DNA from: Terriglobales bacterium
GTDB lineage: Bacteria > Acidobacteriota > Terriglobia > Terriglobales > Acidobacteriaceae
DNA: 33,088 nt
Direction of reading: 5' to 3'
NCBI GenBank assembly: GCA_025934735.1
Contig: JAICWP010000033.1
Span: 1 to 33,088 of the forward strand
In this document: piece by piece, positions 8,844-17,488 of the stretch
Position numbering within the stretch: position 1 is the stretch's first letter
Layout of the letters: each line of letters opens with the position of its first letter
Program-made: the position numbers and the translations under genes
Notes under the pieces: generated by a model
What the model was told of the DNA's origin: nothing
What the model saw: only the letters and a program-made list of their open reading frames with translations
Database searches by the model: none

Positions 8844-10598
8844 CTACTTGTAATGCCACTTCGCCGTATCGGTTCCCTTGGGTGCGTGCTTCACAATGTA
8901 ACGCGCCATGGCGCGCACCAGCTGGACATTGTCCAGGGGCGACCAGCCGTGCCCTTTCATCGGCCGTCCATAGGAGAAGGAGCCCGCGTAATACGGATTC
9001 TTGGTGCCCTTCAAAAAGTCCTCCATCTGGTAAACGGGCAGATTCAAGTAGTAGTTGTCCATGTCGCCGACAAAGACATGAATCTTCCCCACCAGCTGCG
9101 GCCCGATCTTGGGCCAGTTCTCTTGCAGGTAGTAGCGCAAATCGTAGCCGTGGTCGCGCATGTAGTCTGCCACGCTGTGGTCAATCTGGCCGGTCAACTT
9201 ATTCCACAGGGGCTGAGGATAGCCGTCATCGCCCACCGGCCCGTACACCGCTTCCCATGCCTCCAGTTGCTGAGCGGAGCGGCCGTGCGTGCCCAGCACT
9301 TCCTCCATCAGGCTCATCTCCCGCTCGGTGAAGGTCACCTGGCCTTCGGTGGTGCGCTCCAGCGGCCGCTCCGGTACCGGCGGATCAAAACCCGGCACCA
9401 GGAACGCATTCTCGTCCTTATAGATGTTCACCAGCTGGTACCGGCTGAAATCTATAGGGTCGGGATAAAAGGTCCAGGTGCCGCCGAAAAAGTCGGGATG
9501 AAACACCTGCAGGGCCAGGGACTCCCAGCCTCCGGTCGAACCTCCGGTCAGCACGCGCGCATAGGGCTGGCGCAGCATGCGGAAATGCTGCTCCAGATAA
9601 GGAACCAACTCCTTCAGGAGCGCGTCGCCGTAGGGACCGTCATTGGCGGAGTTTACCGCGTAGGAATCGTCAAAATAGGGCGTGGGGTGCTGGAAAGTGA
9701 CCGCGATCATGCGCGGGAACTCGGGTGAGTTCCACGCCTTCTGGAATTCGTAGCCATTCACCCAATGCGTGACCCCTACTGCCGCCAGGTAAGCCGTAAA
9801 CCCCGCATCGTGCGAATCCGGCGTCGTACTGAAATAAAACGGCGGGTTCAAATTGAAGTGGTCCTGGAGATATATGACCGGATAGCGCACATTAGGATGG
9901 TTTTCGTAGCCTTTGGGCAGCAGCACCGTGGCTCCGATGTAGAACGGATGGCCCCAGAACCGGGTGAGCAGCTGGCTCTGAATCTTAATGTGCTTCACTT
10001 GGGCAGTATCCGCCGGCATCTCCACCGGCGGGATCACGTGGGTCAGGCTCAGCTTTACATCGAATCCCGCCGCGGGGTCAATGTGCACCTTCTGCACGTC
10101 GCTATACAGATTTCCCGGTGATTCAGTGAACTGCTGACCTTCCCAATGGTCCATGTGCGCCCAGATACTGTGCCCGTCGGCACGGTGAAACTCCGTGTAC
10201 ACGTTCAGCAGGGCTTCGACGTAGTAGTCTCCGGCCGCCACTCCGCACAGGCTTTGGAACGGAAAACCCAGGGTCCCGGAATTAACCGCCAGCGTGGTGG
10301 TCTCGCCTGGCTTGAGCTGGTCCACATCCTCGCCGAAATAGGGAGTGCGTTGCGTCCAGGAACCGATCTGCTCGCGCGGGTCGGGATCGGGCCGGCGGGC
10401 CAGAACTACGAACACGCGGCCAGTGATGGGAGCGGCATGCGCCGACTCCGGGAACGACACTTCCAATTTGATGGGCTTGCTCGTCTGCTGCGCCGTGCAG
10501 CTGATTTCCTGGGCCGGCGCCACTTGCGCCCGAGCGCCAGCACAAAAGACCAAGCCGACCGCCAGCAGACCAATTTCTGTTTTCACTCTGATCCCCAT
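8844..10598 (-). CDS. Secreted esterase of the enterochelin esterase/esterase D family
   Basis: I use the ATG at 10598 (584 aa) because it begins a clean signal peptide (MGIRVKTEIGLLAVGLVFCAGARAQ); the frame is open to 10688. The N-terminal half (to about 220) is beta-rich with no named domain. The C-terminal half is an alpha/beta hydrolase of the PF00756 type: VIYLQDHFNLN strand, the nucleophile Ser near 354 in TGGSTGGWES (GxSxG), and a late GHGWSP with the likely catalytic His. Long inserts around the lid make it larger than the usual 280-400 aa esterases. Expected location is the periplasm or outside. Substrate unknown; ester-linked siderophore, sugar or peptide substrates are all possible. 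It diverges from the hsp20 gene. Confidence 0.85.
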   Translation of the reverse strand: MGIRVKTEIGLLAVGLVFCAGARAQVAPAQEISCTAQQTSKPIKLEVSFPESAHAAPITGRVFVVLARRPDPDPREQIGSWTQRTPYFGEDVDQLKPGETTTLAVNSGTLGFPFQSLCGVAAGDYYVEALLNVYTEFHRADGHSIWAHMDHWEGQQFTESPGNLYSDVQKVHIDPAAGFDVKLSLTHVIPPVEMPADTAQVKHIKIQSQLLTRFWGHPFYIGATVLLPKGYENHPNVRYPVIYLQDHFNLNPPFYFSTTPDSHDAGFTAYLAAVGVTHWVNGYEFQKAWNSPEFPRMIAVTFQHPTPYFDDSYAVNSANDGPYGDALLKELVPYLEQHFRMLRQPYARVLTGGSTGGWESLALQVFHPDFFGGTWTFYPDPIDFSRYQLVNIYKDENAFLVPGFDPPVPERPLERTTEGQVTFTEREMSLMEEVLGTHGRSAQQLEAWEAVYGPVGDDGYPQPLWNKLTGQIDHSVADYMRDHGYDLRYYLQENWPKIGPQLVGKIHVFVGDMDNYYLNLPVYQMEDFLKGTKNPYYAGSFSYGRPMKGHGWSPLDNVQLVRAMARYIVKHAPKGTDTAKWHYK

Positions 10599-10690
10599 CG
10601 CTCTGCAACCATTCCTTTCAAGTCCGCCGATTGTACACTCCTTGCGTCGCCATTCTCCTTCCATGCAGCAGTTTCGTTTTGGGTCCATCG

Positions 10691-10719
10691 TTGAATGAGC
10701 TCTGTCCTCGTCTTATAAA
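10691..10719 (+). promoter_or_regulatory. Sigma-70-type promoter for hsp20
   Basis: TTGAAT (10691-10696) and TATAAA (10714-10719) are separated by exactly 17 bases. The -10 lies 42 bases before the hsp20 ATG, leaving a leader of about 35 bases with an AGGAGG Shine-Dalgarno. No CIRCE-like inverted repeat is seen around it, so heat control, if any, would act by another route. Confidence 0.6.
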
Positions 10720-10760
10720 GGAATTTGAATTAACCAAAAATCCTACCTAGGAGGTTCAAT

Positions 10761-11240
10761 ATGGCAATGCTGACTCGCTGGGATCCATTTCGGGAGCTCA
10801 CCACCATCCAGGACCGCATGAACCGGCTCTTTCAGGATGCCTACTCCCCTAACCGCGAAGAGGGGCTCTCGACGGCTGCTTTCGCTCCTGCGGCCGACGT
10901 TTACGAGGACGAAAACCACGTCACTCTGAAGCTGGAGGTGCCGGGTATTGACGAGAAAGACCTCGACATCCGCGTAGAGAACAACAATCTCATCATCAAA
11001 GGCGAGCGCAAATTCGAGAAGGAAGAGAAAGAAGAAAATTTCCGGCGCGTAGAGCGGCAATATGGCACCTTTGTCCGCTCTTTCACGCTGCCCAGCACAG
11101 TGGATTCGGACAACATCAATGCCAGCTACGATAAGGGCGTGCTGAGCATTACGATGCCCAAGCGGGCCGAGGCGAAACCCAAGCAAATTCAGGTGAACAG
11201 CGGCAAGCGACTTGAGAGCAGAACGGGCAAGGCCGCCTGA
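10761..11240 (+). CDS. hsp20: Hsp20 small heat-shock protein
   Basis: A 159-aa cytoplasmic ATP-independent holdase that binds unfolding proteins. The N-terminal arm (1-40) includes WDPFRELTTIQDRMNRLF, standard for bacterial class A members. The alpha-crystallin domain spans about 45-138 with LEVPGIDEKDLDIRVENNNLIIKG and the closing YDKGVLSITMPK (A-x-x-x-G-V-L element). The tail has the I-x-V anchor at I143-V145, used to bind neighbouring dimers in the oligomer. AGGAGG sits 7 bases before the ATG, and a well-formed promoter and terminator show it is a single-gene transcript. Confidence 0.96.
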   Translation: MAMLTRWDPFRELTTIQDRMNRLFQDAYSPNREEGLSTAAFAPAADVYEDENHVTLKLEVPGIDEKDLDIRVENNNLIIKGERKFEKEEKEENFRRVERQYGTFVRSFTLPSTVDSDNINASYDKGVLSITMPKRAEAKPKQIQVNSGKRLESRTGKAA

Positions 11241-11257
11241 GATTTTTCTTCCAAATT

Positions 11258-11287
11258 AAAACGGGAGCCGCATGGCTCCCGTTTTTT
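11258..11287 (+). terminator. Rho-independent terminator of hsp20
   Basis: A 12-bp stem (AAAACGGGAGCC with GGCTCCCGTTTT) around a GCAT loop, followed by a T-run, 18 bases after the hsp20 stop. The A-tract before the stem could also let it serve the opposite strand. Confidence 0.9.
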
Positions 11288-11435
11288 CGCTCTTAATATC
11301 TGGCGTTCTGCCGAGGCGCTTTGCGCCGAAGCATCCCGCGTCTGACCGACAACGTCAGCCACTACACGCGAGATTCTTTCGGACTGAGGTCCCTCAGGAT
11401 CGCGCCCGCGATGAGAGATACTGAAGAGACATACT

Positions 11436-11876
11436 CTAGGTTGCCCCAGCTTTGGAGAGAGTTTCGTAACGGTCATCGGGGGCGCTCTCGTGGCTGACAG
11501 GCAGGCCACGCGGCGCCCAGCCGGGAAATACCAGGTGTCCGGTAGCATCGCTTTCCCCGCCGAAGCCGCCGCGCATTTCCAGCACCTGAGTGAAGCCGGC
11601 ATTCTGCAGCATCTCCGCCGCCTTCAACGAGCGCCCACCCACCTGGCAACCGACGACCACCTTCACGTCCTTGCCGAAGTTAGCCTCTACAATCTGTACG
11701 AATTGAGGATTCAGGTGCATCCGCCCCATTGCCGGCTCCATCAACGGGATGTTCTTGGCCCCGGGCACATGACCGGCGTCGAACTCCGGCACCGTGCGCA
11801 CATCCAGGTAGATATATTCGGGATCTTTGTCCAGCAGTTGCTTGGTTTCTTCCGGGCTGATGCGCTTGACGGTCAT
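11436..11876 (-). CDS. Rhodanese-like sulfurtransferase domain protein
   Basis: A 146-aa protein of one rhodanese domain. YLDVRTVPEFDAGHVPGAKNIPL (23-45) is the conserved substrate-side strand and loop. The active-site loop is C77-QVGGR-S83, keeping the persulfide-forming cysteine and a loop of the length seen in sulfurtransferases, not phosphatases. The tail after residue 110 is polar and is not family-typical. No signal peptide, so cytoplasmic. It lies 87 bases downstream of the radical SAM gene in the same direction and may share its transcript. Sulfur donor or acceptor unknown. Confidence 0.9.
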   Translation of the reverse strand: MTVKRISPEETKQLLDKDPEYIYLDVRTVPEFDAGHVPGAKNIPLMEPAMGRMHLNPQFVQIVEANFGKDVKVVVGCQVGGRSLKAAEMLQNAGFTQVLEMRGGFGGESDATGHLVFPGWAPRGLPVSHESAPDDRYETLSKAGAT

Positions 11877-11963
11877 GGCCGCACCTGTTGCTTGTGGGCG
11901 TTAAGGAATTTCCTGGTCCCGGGAACGCCTTACACTACACTGGCCGGACCAGCCGGGCAACTA

Positions 11964-13091
11964 TTACACCTCGGCGCGGATTCGCTTTGGGGGTCGGGGA
12001 ACAAAGGGAACAGCTGCCAGCTGGCGGTCGAACTGACCCTGCCACCTTCCGGGAATGGCAGTGCCGCATCCTGGACAGGTTCCCTCGGGCCTAAGGTGAT
12101 ACCCGCGAATCAGGTACCCGTAGCGCTCCACCAGCAGCTTGCCGCAGTTGTGGCAGCGGGTGTTTTCCAGTTCGCCCACTTGGCCCGGCAGATTTCCCGC
12201 ATAAATGTAGCGCAAACCTGCCTTTTGACCGATTTCCGCGGCTCGCAGCAGATCTTCGGGGGTGGTGTTGCGCGGGTCCGACATCTTGTAGTCCTGGTGA
12301 AACGCGGTCACGTGCCAGGGAATGTAGGGCGAAATTCCCGCCAAAAATTCGGCTAAACGCGTCAATTCTTCCGCGGAATCGTTGAACCCGGGGATCAGCA
12401 GGGTGACGATTTCCACCCATATGCCCATCTCGTGCAGCCGCCGAATCGTCTCCAGAATGGGCCCAATGCGACCTCCCAGTTCGTGGTAGTGGCGATCGTC
12501 AAAACTCTTCAGGTCCACCTTGTAGAGATCCACCCAGGGCCTAAGATATTCAAGGACTTGCTCTGTTCCATTGCCGTTGGAGACGAAGCCGGTCATCAAC
12601 CCGGCCGCGCGCGCCTCCTGGAAGACCGCTACCGCCCATTCCGACGTGATCAGTGGCTCGTTATAGGTGCTGACCACGGCTTTGGCGCCATAGCGAAGCG
12701 CTTCCTGGACCAGCATTTGCGGGGTGGCACGCAACGGGGCGCTTACCGCCTCCGGATCACGCAAAGCCTGGGAAGTAACCCAGTTCTGGCAGTAGGAGCA
12801 GTGCAGGTCGCAGCCCAGCATGCCGAAACTGTAGGCCAAGGCTCCGGGAGCGACATGAAAAAAGGGCTTCTTTTCTATGGGATCGCACTGCACGCAGCCC
12901 ACATAGCCCCACGGCACGTAGAGCTTGCCGCCGCGGTTGAAACGCACTTTGCACACGCCCCTCTGCCCCTCCGAAATGGGGCAGCAGTGTCCGCAGGAGA
13001 AGCAGCGCACCCGCTCGCGGTCCAGCTTTTCGTAGAGTTCGGGGGCGGCTTCGGCGACGTTCTGGTCCACAATGTCGCGCAGTGCAGGCAT
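11964..13091 (-). CDS. amrS: AmmeMemoRadiSam system radical SAM enzyme
   Basis: A 375-aa radical SAM protein. The [4Fe-4S] cluster ligands are C94, C98 and C101 in GCDLHCSYCQNW. An N-terminal cysteine group (C30, C33, C36, C37, C47) precedes the barrel, and a C-terminal zinc-ribbon-like part has CHNCG and CPGCG, ending PGRW. STYNEPLI and VDLYKVDLKSF match the pyruvate-formate-lyase-activase-like AmrS family. Family members usually travel with Memo and AMMECR1 genes, but neither is in the window. The reaction is not established. It shares direction with the downstream rhodanese gene. Confidence 0.9.
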   Translation of the reverse strand: MPALRDIVDQNVAEAAPELYEKLDRERVRCFSCGHCCPISEGQRGVCKVRFNRGGKLYVPWGYVGCVQCDPIEKKPFFHVAPGALAYSFGMLGCDLHCSYCQNWVTSQALRDPEAVSAPLRATPQMLVQEALRYGAKAVVSTYNEPLITSEWAVAVFQEARAAGLMTGFVSNGNGTEQVLEYLRPWVDLYKVDLKSFDDRHYHELGGRIGPILETIRRLHEMGIWVEIVTLLIPGFNDSAEELTRLAEFLAGISPYIPWHVTAFHQDYKMSDPRNTTPEDLLRAAEIGQKAGLRYIYAGNLPGQVGELENTRCHNCGKLLVERYGYLIRGYHLRPEGTCPGCGTAIPGRWQGQFDRQLAAVPFVPRPPKRIRAEV

Positions 13092-13195
13092 GACTCCCCC
13101 TTAGCTTCTGTGTCTATTTTAGTCGCTTTGTAAGTAGGTTTCGCCCTGGACTAGCGAGCGCGAAAGGTGATGTACACCGCGAGCCTTGGCAGCAG

Positions 13196-14677
13196 CTACG
13201 GCACGTTGTAGGTAATTCCGTTCGACATGTGGTTCATGATTGAAGGCTGGCCCACGGCCTTGACATAAAAAATATGCGTGCCGGAAGCGAGCTTGTAATT
13301 GTTCAAACTCAGAGAGTGGCTGCCCTGCTTCACGGTGGCGAGCTGCACCAGGCTGGTGGTGCTGGTGGAATCGTACACAACGTAGTGGTGCACCGTGGAC
13401 TCGCTGCCCGTGCTGGATGCAAAATTCAGGGCCCAGGAGAGAGTGCTGCCGGAAACGGAAGCGCTCAGGCTGAGGCAGTTGTCAATGCCGGTCTCAATCT
13501 CGGTTCCTTCCTCATAATCGTTCCACGTGACTACGCCAAGCAAAGGAAGAGGATGGGTGGAGCCCCAGTCGGAATTATGAGTGAGCTGGCGAATGCTCTG
13601 CAGGAAGGTATTGCCGCACTGCTGCTGAATGCTTCGGGGCGCGGAAGTTATCCACGGCGCGTTGGTTTCGTCAAAGCCCTTCCACGCCGCCCCGATAGTC
13701 AGCTGCGCGCCGTAATTAGCGGAGGTATCGTAGAAATTGTCCAAGTAAGCTAAGCCGTAGGTGTCGCTGGTACTGTTCCAGTTAACCCAGCCAAAGGCGC
13801 CGTCGGTTTGCGAGTGCGTAAACCCCACCCCGTTTTCAAAGATGAAGAGGGGTGCGCCGCCGGAGTAGCCCTGAACGTAACTCGCGACACTATTCCAGAT
13901 GGTGCTCCAGGTCGGTGTGGGGTTGGTGAAACAGGCCTCGCAAATAAAGAAGAAGACTACCGGCCGGCCCGCCGCCGAGATTTTCATGTTCGGATCCACC
14001 TTGAGATAGGCGTTCGACCCGAAATAGTTGCTGTTCATGTAATCCAGGTCACTCTCCAATGCATCGGTGATGCACGTGGTCTGCTGCGTCGTGCTCACCC
14101 CACCCCCGTTGATTGGGCACTTTGTCCAGATAAAGGCGCCCTGATCTTCCATGAGCGCCAGGTACAGCGGACAGGCTTGCGGCCCGCTGCAGCGGCCAGC
14201 GAGGTTGGACTTTATCTTTTGCGAGACCTGATCGTAGTTGTTCAGCGTGGGCCCGTACCAGTCCACCGCTACGCCATTAAAACCCCGGCGATGCATGTCG
14301 TTCATCTGCGCAGTGATCAGCGAGCCATTGTTGGAGTTATAGCCAACCTGGAGGTGGCCGCCGCAGGAGGTGCCGATCCCGGTGATAGTGGAACCGGAGG
14401 TCATGCAGAACCAGGGCTGAAAATGGGCCAGAACCTTGGTCGCATTTCCCCCCGGAATGAGGGTGTGAATATTGACTTGACTGACATTGCCCGCGAGCGC
14501 GTCGTAGAGGCCGCTGGTGGCATCGCTTAGCCCCAGCCATTTGGCTTGACAGTAAGCCGGCGAACCTACACTCGCGCATGCGGCCGTGTTGTTGCCCGTT
14601 TGTACCGAAAGACTGGTCGCCGAATAGGCAAGGGGGCAAAGCAGCAGGAAGACGGAGACTGCAAATACGTGGCGCAC
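13196..14677 (-). CDS. Secreted glycoside-hydrolase-like protein (GH71/GH99-like barrel)
   Basis: The frame opens with a GTG at 14701, but a second GTG at 14677 has GAGG 6 bases upstream and begins a compact signal peptide (RHVFAVSVFLLLCPLAYSA), so I use it (493 aa). The catalytic-type region shows AHFQPWFC, GVAVDWYGP and GVVTWNDYEEGTEIETG, patterns of the GH71/GH99-related TIM barrels that act on mannose- or glucose-containing glycans. The last roughly 85 residues look like a fibronectin-III-type beta domain (VHHYVVYDSTSTTSLVQLA, THIFYVKAVG). Ten or more cysteines suggest disulfides in a secreted protein. The family assignment is by motif resemblance. The HxlR gene diverges upstream. Confidence 0.72.
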   Translation of the reverse strand: MRHVFAVSVFLLLCPLAYSATSLSVQTGNNTAACASVGSPAYCQAKWLGLSDATSGLYDALAGNVSQVNIHTLIPGGNATKVLAHFQPWFCMTSGSTITGIGTSCGGHLQVGYNSNNGSLITAQMNDMHRRGFNGVAVDWYGPTLNNYDQVSQKIKSNLAGRCSGPQACPLYLALMEDQGAFIWTKCPINGGGVSTTQQTTCITDALESDLDYMNSNYFGSNAYLKVDPNMKISAAGRPVVFFFICEACFTNPTPTWSTIWNSVASYVQGYSGGAPLFIFENGVGFTHSQTDGAFGWVNWNSTSDTYGLAYLDNFYDTSANYGAQLTIGAAWKGFDETNAPWITSAPRSIQQQCGNTFLQSIRQLTHNSDWGSTHPLPLLGVVTWNDYEEGTEIETGIDNCLSLSASVSGSTLSWALNFASSTGSESTVHHYVVYDSTSTTSLVQLATVKQGSHSLSLNNYKLASGTHIFYVKAVGQPSIMNHMSNGITYNVP

Positions 14678-14762
14678 AACTAACCTCGACAAACTCAGCA
14701 CGAATCCCAGTGGCTTGGGTCCGCACGTGTGAGCAGAGAACCTGGTGGAAAGAAGATACTAC

Positions 14763-14912
14763 TTACTGGAGTAACTCTGACGGGAGTAGAAGAACAAAAA
14801 ACTACCTTAGTTCTACTTAGTCCTGACCCGGTCGAACTCCCACTTGTGCCGAGGATTAAGGCTGCAAGCTCCTGGTTAAATTTCCACAGCCCGTTCACTT
14901 GCACTTCGCAAG
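14763..14912. promoter_or_regulatory. Cluster of dyad sequences, candidate operators
   Basis: The AT-richer divergent gap between the glycoside hydrolase and HxlR genes holds several inverted repeats. These are TTACT-GG-AGTAA at 14763-14774, AGTAGAA (14785-14791) paired with TTCTACT (14811-14817), and CTTGC-acttc-GCAAG at 14898-14912. TACT/AGTA arms resemble sites used by some HxlR/DUF24 repressors. Autoregulation by the adjacent HxlR protein is an inference. Confidence 0.4.
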
Positions 14913-14937
14913 CTATATTTGCTATGGTGTCGCCAAT

Positions 14938-15420
14938 GTGGGTGGCGCGCCAAAGCCAAAACGTCGCTCCGGGTGCCCGGTAAGCATCTCCCTGGAGATT
15001 TTTGGCGACCGTTGGTCGCTGCTGGTCATCCGTGACCTGATGGTTCGCGGCTTTCGTACCTTCAAGGAGTTCGAAAACTCGGGAGAAGGCATTGCCACCA
15101 ACATTCTGGCCAACCGTCTGCGCCGGCTGGAAAGTGCGGGAATTATCACGCAAGAAGCGGAGGAGGAGGACAAGCGCCGCGTGAATTACCGGCTGACGGA
15201 AAAAGGCATTGATCTGGCGCCGGTGCTTCTGGACCTGCTTATTTGGGGTTCGCGGCACGAAGAGGCGGACGCACCCTGCGCCATTATCGAGAACATGGCG
15301 GCGAATCGCGAGCAGATCCTGGCCGAAGTTCGGCGGCGATGGGAGCAGCACGATTCGACTCCGCTTCTGCCGTGGCTTTCCGGTAGCGCTGACCGGCCGC
15401 AAATAACAAGAAAAAAGTGA
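14938..15420 (+). CDS. HxlR-family winged-helix regulator
   Basis: A DNA-binding repressor or activator of the DUF24/HxlR family. GCPVSISLEIFGDRWSLLVIRDLM opens the winged helix, followed by RTFKEFENSGEGIATNILANRLRRLESAGIIT (recognition helix) and VNYRLTEKGIDLAPVL (wing and dimer helix). The N-terminal cysteine in SGCPV is the conserved position that serves as a redox switch in some members. No ATG is in frame. The frame begins at a TTG at 14899 that falls inside a dyad, so I favour the GTG at 14938, which gives 160 aa and starts 12 residues before the domain. The tail past 120 is longer than usual. A DoxX gene follows 48 bases later. Confidence 0.85.
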   Translation: MGGAPKPKRRSGCPVSISLEIFGDRWSLLVIRDLMVRGFRTFKEFENSGEGIATNILANRLRRLESAGIITQEAEEEDKRRVNYRLTEKGIDLAPVLLDLLIWGSRHEEADAPCAIIENMAANREQILAEVRRRWEQHDSTPLLPWLSGSADRPQITRKK

Positions 15421-15468
15421 TCACAACACAGAATGATGAGTCTGCCATTGGCTGAGGAGCGTGAGGTC

Positions 15469-15867
15469 ATGCAATCGGGTGTTCAGACCGCAGTGGCGCC
15501 CAGGAAAACCGTTTGGGCCGGCTACGTTGTTAGCGCCATACCAGTGCTGATGTTGCTGTTCAGCGGCAGCGTTAAATTGCTGAGGCTGCCTTCGGTGGTG
15601 CAGGGATTCGGAGAATACGGTTATCCGGCCAGCCTGATTGCGGTCATCGGAATTCTCGAGGTCGGCTGTACCGTCGTCTATTTGATCCCGCGCACCGCGG
15701 TTCTGGGCGCCATACTAATGACTGGTTTTCTAGGCGGCGCCATCGTTTCCAACGTCCGACTTAACAATCCACTCTTCTCCGTTCCCCTAATTCTGGGCGT
15801 AATGGCCTGGGGAGGGCTTTACCTGCGCGAGCCGCGGCTGCGCGCGCTGATTCCTTTGCGAAAATAA
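15469..15867 (+). CDS. DoxX family membrane protein
   Basis: A 132-aa inner-membrane protein with four hydrophobic segments (WAGYVVSAIPVLMLLFSGSVKLL, ASLIAVIGILEVGCTVVYLIP, AVLGAILMTGFLGGAIVSNV, FSVPLILGVMAWGGLYL). This is the DoxX/DoxD-like layout, and FSGSVKLL is the usual first-helix signature. Start chosen at 15469 because GAGG lies 4 bases before it; the ATGs at 15433 and 15436 have no Shine-Dalgarno. Pairing with an HxlR regulator is common for this family and suggests a redox- or electrophile-responsive role. The biochemical function is unknown. Confidence 0.82.
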   Translation: MQSGVQTAVAPRKTVWAGYVVSAIPVLMLLFSGSVKLLRLPSVVQGFGEYGYPASLIAVIGILEVGCTVVYLIPRTAVLGAILMTGFLGGAIVSNVRLNNPLFSVPLILGVMAWGGLYLREPRLRALIPLRK

Positions 15868-15949
15868 CCTCGATCGGGCCACGCACCAGGAGATTGGCGA
15901 GACGTGCTCTTTGAAAACGATTTCATAACCGAAAACGAAGGAGAGAAGC

Positions 15950-17125
15950 ATGAGCAAGGTACGAGTGTTGGTGGGCACACGCAAGGGCGCATTCATATTG
16001 ACGGCGGACGGCAAGCGCGACAAATGGGAGGTGAGCGGGCCGCATTTTGCAGGCTGGGAGATGTACCACTTGAAGGGCTCCCCGGCCGACCCTAATCGCA
16101 TCTACGCATCGCAGACCAGCGGCTGGTTTGGGCAAGTTATCCAGCGCTCCAGCGATGGCGGCAAAACTTGGGAAGCCCCGGGCGGCGACATCACGCCAGT
16201 GCCAGGCGCCATGCCAAAAGTGGAAAGCAATAAGTTCGTGTACGACACTTCTCCCGAAGGCAAGCCGCTCACCACCCACCAGTGGTACGACGGAACCCAG
16301 CATCCCTGGGAGTTCAAGCGGGTGTGGCACCTGGAGCCGTCGCATACCGATCCCGACACCGTTTATGCGGGGGTGGAGGACGCCGCTCTTTTCCGCTCGA
16401 CCGATGGAGCTAAGAGCTGGCAGGAGCTTCCCGGGTTACGCGGCCACGGCACCGGTCCCAAGTGGCAGCCGGGCGCCGGGGGAATGTGCCTGCACACCGT
16501 CATTCTGGACAAGAAGGACCCGAAGCGCATCTATATTGCGATTTCAGCGGCGGGCGCTTTCCGCACCGACAACGGCGGCAAGACCTGGAAGCCCATCAAC
16601 CGCGGCCTCCATTCGCAATATATTCCCGACCAGACCGCCGAGGTCGGCCACTGCGTTCACCACGTGGCCATGCACCCTTCCCGGCCCAACGTGCTGTTCA
16701 TGCAAAAGCACTGGGACGTAATGCGCAGCGATGATGCCGGCGACAACTGGAGCGAAGTAAGCGGCAACCTGCCCACCGATTTCGGGTTCGTCATTGATGT
16801 CCACGCCCACGAACCGGAGACCATCTACGTGGTTCCCATCAAGAGCGATTCGGAGCATTACCCGCCCGAGGGCAAGCTGCGCGTTTACCGCAGCCGCACC
16901 GGCGGCAACGAATGGGAGGCACTGACCAAGGGTCTGCCGCAAAGCAACTGCTATGTAAACGTGCTGCGCGATGCCATGGCCGTGGACTCGCTCGACAAGT
17001 GCGGCATCTATTTCGGCACCACCGGCGGGCAGGTGTACGCGTCACCGGATGCGGGCGACAGCTGGACGCCCATTGTGCGCGATCTGCCGGCCGTTCTGTC
17101 GGTAGAGGTGCAGACACTGCCATGA
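15950..17125 (+). CDS. BNR/Asp-box beta-propeller protein
   Basis: A 391-aa protein with at least six Asp-box repeats of the S-x-D-x-G-x-T-W type at about residues 67-74 (SSDGGKTW), 150-157, 206-213 (TDNGGKTW), 260-267, 315-322 and 365-372, evenly spaced for a sialidase/sortilin-like propeller. Sialidase active-site arginines are not evident, so an enzymatic call is not justified. There is no signal peptide, so it appears cytoplasmic, which is unusual for Asp-box proteins. AAGGAG 8 bases upstream sets the ATG. Its stop overlaps the start of the MoaD-like gene by ATGA, so the two are translationally coupled and probably act together. Confidence 0.88.
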   Translation: MSKVRVLVGTRKGAFILTADGKRDKWEVSGPHFAGWEMYHLKGSPADPNRIYASQTSGWFGQVIQRSSDGGKTWEAPGGDITPVPGAMPKVESNKFVYDTSPEGKPLTTHQWYDGTQHPWEFKRVWHLEPSHTDPDTVYAGVEDAALFRSTDGAKSWQELPGLRGHGTGPKWQPGAGGMCLHTVILDKKDPKRIYIAISAAGAFRTDNGGKTWKPINRGLHSQYIPDQTAEVGHCVHHVAMHPSRPNVLFMQKHWDVMRSDDAGDNWSEVSGNLPTDFGFVIDVHAHEPETIYVVPIKSDSEHYPPEGKLRVYRSRTGGNEWEALTKGLPQSNCYVNVLRDAMAVDSLDKCGIYFGTTGGQVYASPDAGDSWTPIVRDLPAVLSVEVQTLP

Positions 17126-17418
17126 TCCGGGTTGTGCTTCCGCAGCATCTGCGCACTCTGGCCAAGGTGGGTTACGAGGTGGAGCTCTCGGTCACGAGCC
17201 CGGTGACGCAGCGCTCCATTTTGGACGCGCTGGAGGCCTACTATCCCATGCTGGCCGGCACCATTCGCGACCATGTGACCCAGCAGCGCCGCCCGTTCTT
17301 GCGCTTTTTTGCCTGCGAGGAGGACTGGTCACTGGAGCCACCGGACGCGCCCCTCCCGGAAGCGGTGGCCTCCGGCAAGGAGCCCTTCTACATTATCGGA
17401 GCCATTGCCGGCGGATAA
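17122..17418 (+). CDS. MoaD/ThiS-like ubiquitin-fold protein ending in Gly-Gly
   Basis: A 98-aa beta-grasp protein. The start is the ATG at 17122, overlapping the previous stop by 4 bases; the frame is open further left only as a shadow of the propeller gene. [33 protein letters not shown] and the C-terminal IIGAIAGG match the MoaD/ThiS pattern. The exposed terminal Gly-Gly is the site that E1-like enzymes adenylate and thiocarboxylate. It is slightly longer than MoaD (about 80), with an insert around 60-85. No MoaE, ThiG, ThiF or MoeB gene is nearby, so a cofactor role is not supported by context. It could be a sulfur carrier or protein modifier for something linked to the propeller protein. 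Confidence 0.82.
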   Translation: MIRVVLPQHLRTLAKVGYEVELSVTSPVTQRSILDALEAYYPMLAGTIRDHVTQQRRPFLRFFACEEDWSLEPPDAPLPEAVASGKEPFYIIGAIAGG

Positions 17419-17488
17419 CCAAGCAAGGCGCGTTCGCCGCGATGCTTTTCCGGCTTATTTCGAAAACATCCACTCGAAAAGGAGCGTT

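Noticed and set aside
8252-9728. Two long plus-strand frames opposite the EVE and esterase genes
   Set aside because: They lack domain content and Shine-Dalgarno sequences, and the minus-strand genes show conserved family motifs.
16912-17121. Upstream extension of the MoaD-like frame
   Set aside because: It lies inside the propeller gene in another frame; the ATGA overlap gives a normal coupled start and a family-sized product.
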